Below are positions 60,701 to 64,000 of a DNA stretch of 64,000 bases, piece by piece. Position numbers and translations under genes: made by a program. The notes beneath the pieces were generated by a model. It was not told where the DNA came from, did not search any database, and saw only the letters and a program-made list of their open reading frames with translations. The stretch lies in assembly GCA_016713445.1 (NCBI GenBank), contig JADJPB010000004.1, positions 310,001-374,000 of the forward strand, in the 5' to 3' direction. Position 1 is the first letter of the stretch. The number at the start of each line of letters is the position of its first letter. This DNA is from Bacteroidota bacterium. Its GTDB lineage: Bacteria > Bacteroidota > Bacteroidia > AKYH767-A > OLB10.

Positions 60701-62060
60701 CATTCAAATTTCAGGAGGAACATCACCTTATGCATACTCTTGGAGTAATGGATCGAATGATGAAGATTTAGATTCTTTAGCTGCTGGAATTTATACCGTG
60801 ATGGTGACAGATTCAAATGCTTGTGTGTTTACATTGACCGATACGATTATCGCTCCTTCAGCTCCGTTAAGTTTGGTTCTCACTTCGAATGATGTGCTTT
60901 GTGCAGGTGACAGTACAGGCGCAATCAGTGTTGCTGTGAGTGGCGGAACTCCAGGCTATTTCTATAGCTGGAGCAATGGTGTTATTACGGATACCTTAAA
61001 TGCAATTCAAGCCGGAGTATATACAGTACTGGTTACTGATTCCAATGGCTGTACAATATCAATGAGTGATACAATTTTTGAATTGAATCCGCCTATTCTG
61101 TTAAACGCAACACTTACAGATCCTAATTGCTTTGCAGGTGTATATGGAAGTATTCAAACTACACTTTCAGGAGGTACATCGCCTTATACTTATTTATGGA
61201 ATACAGGAGACACTTTGACGAATCTGGATAGTTTACCTGCCGGTTTATATCAATTACTGATTACCGATTCAGTAGGTTGTCAAGTAGTGGGTAATTATAC
61301 TTTAGTCGATACATCGAGTATAGTAATTTCAATTGCTGGAAATACTACTTTCTGTGTGGGTGACACAACAACATTGTCAGTACTTTATAATAGTGAATTG
61401 TCTTATCAATGGGAGATGAATGGCGCGGCTTTGCCGGGGGATACAACCACACAATTAGTAGTTGCTCAGTATGGTGATTATTCCATTATAGCTACTGCAG
61501 GTTGCGGCACTTTTGCTGATGGACCGGTAACAGTTACTGTAAATCCTTTGCCGGTTGTAGATGCAGGGTTTGATGAAATCGTAGCTTGTAATGCAGTACT
61601 TTCTTTGAATGCGACCGGCGGAGTAACTTACAGTTGGTCTCCGGCTAATTTATGTACGACCCCGAATCTCTCCAGTACACTCGTAAACACATCTTCAAGC
61701 AATATGTTTTATGTAGTGTCGATAGATTCAAATGGATGCGTAGGACAAGATAGTGTGAGCGTGACCGCAAATTGTAATGCTGTAGTAGTTCCTACCGGAT
61801 TTTCTCCGAATGGAGATGGTGTAAATGACTTTTATGTGATTACCGATATCGAGCTATATCCAAATGCGAATTTGAAAATATTTAATCGATGGGGAACTTT
61901 GGTTTATGAAAGAAATAATTATGATAACTCTTGGAGTGGATTGTCGAATGTGGATAAGATTGGAATTGGAGAAGTTTTACCAAATGGAACCTACTATTAT
62001 ATCCTCGATTTGGGCAATGACGAGAAACCATTTAACGGCTACGTGATTATCAGACGATAA
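54785..62060 (+). CDS. Giant T9SS type B protein: PKD, about 16 Ig-like repeats, SprB repeats (one frame break)
   Basis: 2425 aa after repair. It has a signal peptide (...AARAQ), a PKD domain (about 30-110, WNWTFGDGGSSASQNPTYSY), then about sixteen roughly 82-aa modules, each starting NAGPDQ-L/I-C and ending TNGACVSRDTV-like, with two cysteines that could form a disulfide. Three cadherin/Big-like modules follow (about 1580-1875, VNDPP..., YTPNPNFYGMDSILY), then four SprB-type repeats (about 1880-2170, YSWSNGS...GIYTVMVTDSNAC), and a CHU_C/type B sorting domain (about 2336-2425, PTGFSPNGDGVNDFYVI to IFNRWGTLVYER). The break is a 2-nt loss (AG) after 57154, shown by comparison with the adjacent near-identical copy (GTTAAGTGG). 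Probably a surface adhesin or matrix protein. Confidence 0.88.
57116..58097. repeat. Near-identical 492-bp tandem duplication inside the PKD gene
   Basis: 57116-57605 (490 bp, carrying the 2-nt loss) and 57606-58097 (492 bp) are nearly identical, each spanning two Ig-like modules (164 codons). Other modules in the gene are much more diverged. Confidence 0.9.
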
Positions 62061-62080
62061 AAGAAATTGAATTGTGGGCT

Positions 62081-62118
62081 GAGCCTCAGGAGTTTTATTC
62101 TCTTGAGGCTCTTTTTTT
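62081..62118 (+). terminator. Intrinsic terminator of the PKD gene
   Basis: A 12-bp stem with one G-T pair (62081-62092 with 62100-62111) and a 7-nt loop, followed by seven T. Confidence 0.9.
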
Positions 62119-62158
62119 GGTGGGCATAGAATCGCTTTTTACTCTTATAGGTATTTGG

Positions 62159-62166
62159 TACTTTTG
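62159..62166 (+). promoter_or_regulatory. Candidate -7 box of pheT
   Basis: TACTTTTG, 20 nt before the pheT ATG; no TTG at -33. Confidence 0.38.
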
Positions 62167-62186
62167 CATGAAATTAAGTTGATACT

Positions 62187-64000
62187 ATGAAAATCTCTTA
62201 TAATTGGTTGCAGCAATTTGTACAACCTACGTGTTCTCTGGAGGAGCTTTCTGCTGCGCTCACAGATTGTGGCTTGGAAGTAGAACAAATGTCGAAGTGG
62301 CAAAGTGTGATGGGTGGATTGCAGGGTCTCTATGTTGGTAAGGTATTAACTTGTGTTCAACATCCCAATGCCGACCGTTTACATATCACTACCGTGGATG
62401 TAGGAGATGGTACGCCGAAGCAAATTGTATGTGGTGCTCCCAATGTAGCAACTGGACAAACGGTAGTAGTGGCTTTGCCAGGAACTACTCTTTATCCTGA
62501 AGGCGGAGAATCGTTCGAGATAAAAAAGTCGAAGATTAGAGGAGAAGCTTCTGAAGGAATGATTTGTGCAGAGGATGAAATTGGGTTGGGAACTTCTCAT
62601 GCTGGTATTCTAATTTTACCTGATTCCATTGCTGCGGGAACTCCGGTAGCCGATTATTTTAAAGTAGAGAATGATATTGTTTTTGAAATTGGATTAACAC
62701 CCAATCGCGCTGATGCTGCTTCTCACTTAGGTGTAGCAAGAGATGTAAAAGCTTTATTTGGAACCGATGTAAAGGTGCTGTTAAATATGCCTTCTGTGGA
62801 TGGGTTTGCCGAGGGTAATAAAGAGAATTCCATTGCAGTAGAAATAAAAAATGCAGAAGGATGTCCGCGTTATTCGGGAATTGAAATTTCTGGAATTAAA
62901 GTAGCATCTTCTCCCGATTGGTTGCAAAATCGATTGAAGAGTATTGGTGTTCGACCAATTAATAATATTGTTGACATTACGAATTATATCATGCACGATT
63001 TGGGACAACCCCTGCATGCTTTTGATAAAAGTAAAATTCATGGGAATAAAATTTTAGTAGGTAATTTGCCTGCTGGTACAAAATTCAAAACCTTAGATGC
63101 CGTTGAGCGTGTGTTGGTAGGTACCGAGTTGATGATTGCAGATGCCGAGGGTGGTTTGTGTATCGCGGGTGTTTTCGGTGGATGGGATAGCGGTGTGAAT
63201 GAGAATACCACTTCCATTTTTTTAGAGAGCGCTTGCTTTCATCCCGTGCATGTACGAAAGTCAGCACGACAACATGGCTTGCATACTGATTCCTCTTTCC
63301 GTTTCGAGCGCGGAACCGATCCTGAGATGACAGTATATGCGTTGAAGCGTGCGGCATTGTTGATTGCTGAATTAGCAGGCGGGAAGGTAGATGGTAAAAT
63401 CATTGATCTTTATCCCGTGAAAATTCCATCTGCAACAATTGAAGTGAGTTATCAATATCTTTCCTCCATCATAGGTGCTGAAATTGAAAAGTTAACGATT
63501 CATCGCATCATAAAAGATTTGCAAATTGAAATCGTTTCCGATAATGCTGAAGGAATGCAACTTTCTGTTCCTTCTTTCAAAGTAGATGTTACACGTCCTG
63601 CCGATATCGCAGAGGAAGTGTTACGCATTTACGGATATAACAAAATCGCTTTGCCTAAGAAAATTTCGATCTCAGCAGGTCAACATATTTCACCGGATCC
63701 GGAAGAAATTGTAGAACGATTGGGAAGTGTATTGGTGGGAAATGGTTTCAGAGAGATTTTAACCAATAGCTTGACAAAAAATTCTTATCTTGATGTCGTT
63801 CCAACGCAAGAAGGTATTGAAGGTGTTCAAGTATTAAATCCGCTCTCAAACGATTTGGCTTTGTTGCGTCACAGTATGCTCATGACCGGACTTGAAACCA
63901 TCGCTTACAATGTGAATCGCCGACAAAAAGACCTTCGTTTTTTTGAATTAGGTAAAACGTATGGCAAAGTGAAAGGAAAATATTTGGAGAATCAGTGGTT
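62187..64000 (+). CDS. pheT: Phenylalanine--tRNA ligase beta subunit (3' end outside window)
   Basis: 604 codons are visible and open to the last base, in one frame with no break. Starts MKISYNWLQQFVQP. A tRNA-binding (EMAP-like) domain is at about 40-155 (GKVLTCVQHPNADRLHITTVDVG, VCGAPNVATGQ). B3/B4 editing-domain sequence follows (SKIHGNKILV..., LDAVERVLVGTELMIADAEGGLCIAGVFGGWDSGV), then FRFERGTDPEMT and B5-like motifs (RPADIAEEVLRIYGYNKI). The catalytic-like domain begins at about 490. It pairs with PheS to charge tRNA-Phe; pheS is not in the window, so the subunits are not adjacent on this side. Confidence 0.95.
   Translation, partial: MKISYNWLQQFVQPTCSLEELSAALTDCGLEVEQMSKWQSVMGGLQGLYVGKVLTCVQHPNADRLHITTVDVGDGTPKQIVCGAPNVATGQTVVVALPGTTLYPEGGESFEIKKSKIRGEASEGMICAEDEIGLGTSHAGILILPDSIAAGTPVADYFKVENDIVFEIGLTPNRADAASHLGVARDVKALFGTDVKVLLNMPSVDGFAEGNKENSIAVEIKNAEGCPRYSGIEISGIKVASSPDWLQNRLKSIGVRPINNIVDITNYIMHDLGQPLHAFDKSKIHGNKILVGNLPAGTKFKTLDAVERVLVGTELMIADAEGGLCIAGVFGGWDSGVNENTTSIFLESACFHPVHVRKSARQHGLHTDSSFRFERGTDPEMTVYALKRAALLIAELAGGKVDGKIIDLYPVKIPSATIEVSYQYLSSIIGAEIEKLTIHRIIKDLQIEIVSDNAEGMQLSVPSFKVDVTRPADIAEEVLRIYGYNKIALPKKISISAGQHISPDPEEIVERLGSVLVGNGFREILTNSLTKNSYLDVVPTQEGIEGVQVLNPLSNDLALLRHSMLMTGLETIAYNVNRRQKDLRFFELGKTYGKVKGKYLENQW

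Noticed and set aside
62379..63357. Minus-strand open frames near the right end
   Set aside because: They lie antisense to an uninterrupted pheT reading frame with clear family motifs.

Overview
The window looks like a chromosomal segment of a Bacteroidota (Bacteroidetes) bacterium at low-to-moderate GC. The evidence is gliding gene gldC, type IX secretion (T9SS) sorting domains of type A and type B, tandem DUF6089 genes beside uppS-bamA-ompH-ompH, a DUF3667 gene, glycine-lipid-type acyltransferases, a Bacteroidota-style FtsZ tail, few Shine-Dalgarno sites, and TAnnTTTG -7 promoter boxes. I see no tRNA, rRNA, prophage, insertion sequence or CRISPR array.

Layout. 1-267: tail of a PpiD/SurA-like foldase, then a terminator. 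315-1106: gene-free, dominated by an eight-unit 44-bp tandem array. 1107-2144: DUF3667 membrane protein. 2150-13240 (minus): conserved envelope cluster CBS protein - POTRA/barrel protein - NAD kinase - two DUF6089 - UppS - BamA - two OmpH/Skp chaperones - MurI. 13366-14080: pdxJ, facing a VOC protein across heptamer arrays. 14939-24159: a secreted-protein island with a 2340-aa T9SS protein and a coupled second T9SS protein. The large gene's signal peptide lies behind a (CTCAA)8 tract that, as assembled, puts it out of frame. 24277-33422: M48 peptidase/DUF898, serA, fbp, an M20 amidohydrolase and a large TolB-like/beta-barrel protein. 33536-34587: gldC and engB. 34588-36295: two repeat-rich spacers around one small gene. 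36296-38065: glycine/ornithine-lipid acyltransferase pair.

38506-54448 is a complete dcw cluster behind a three-copy MraZ operator: mraZ-rsmH-ftsL-ftsI-murE-mraY-murD-ftsW-murG-murC-ftsQ-ftsA-ftsZ, then yqeY. 54785-62060 encodes a 2425-aa PKD/Ig-repeat/SprB-repeat T9SS type B protein. 62187-64000 is pheT, running off the window.

The sequence carries about twenty small reading-frame lesions, mostly one-base losses in short homopolymers, in essential genes (murI, ftsI, ftsW, murG, murC, ftsZ) and others. Repairing each gives a full-length family member, so I treat them as likely sequencing/assembly errors and annotate each gene as one CDS. The observations most worth following are the pentanucleotide tract over a signal peptide (possible phase variation), a TCGCGA-N4-TCGCGA element found five times with exact spacing (once inside ftsZ), nested tandem arrays in spacers, and a clan-A glycosidase-like domain inside the giant T9SS protein.
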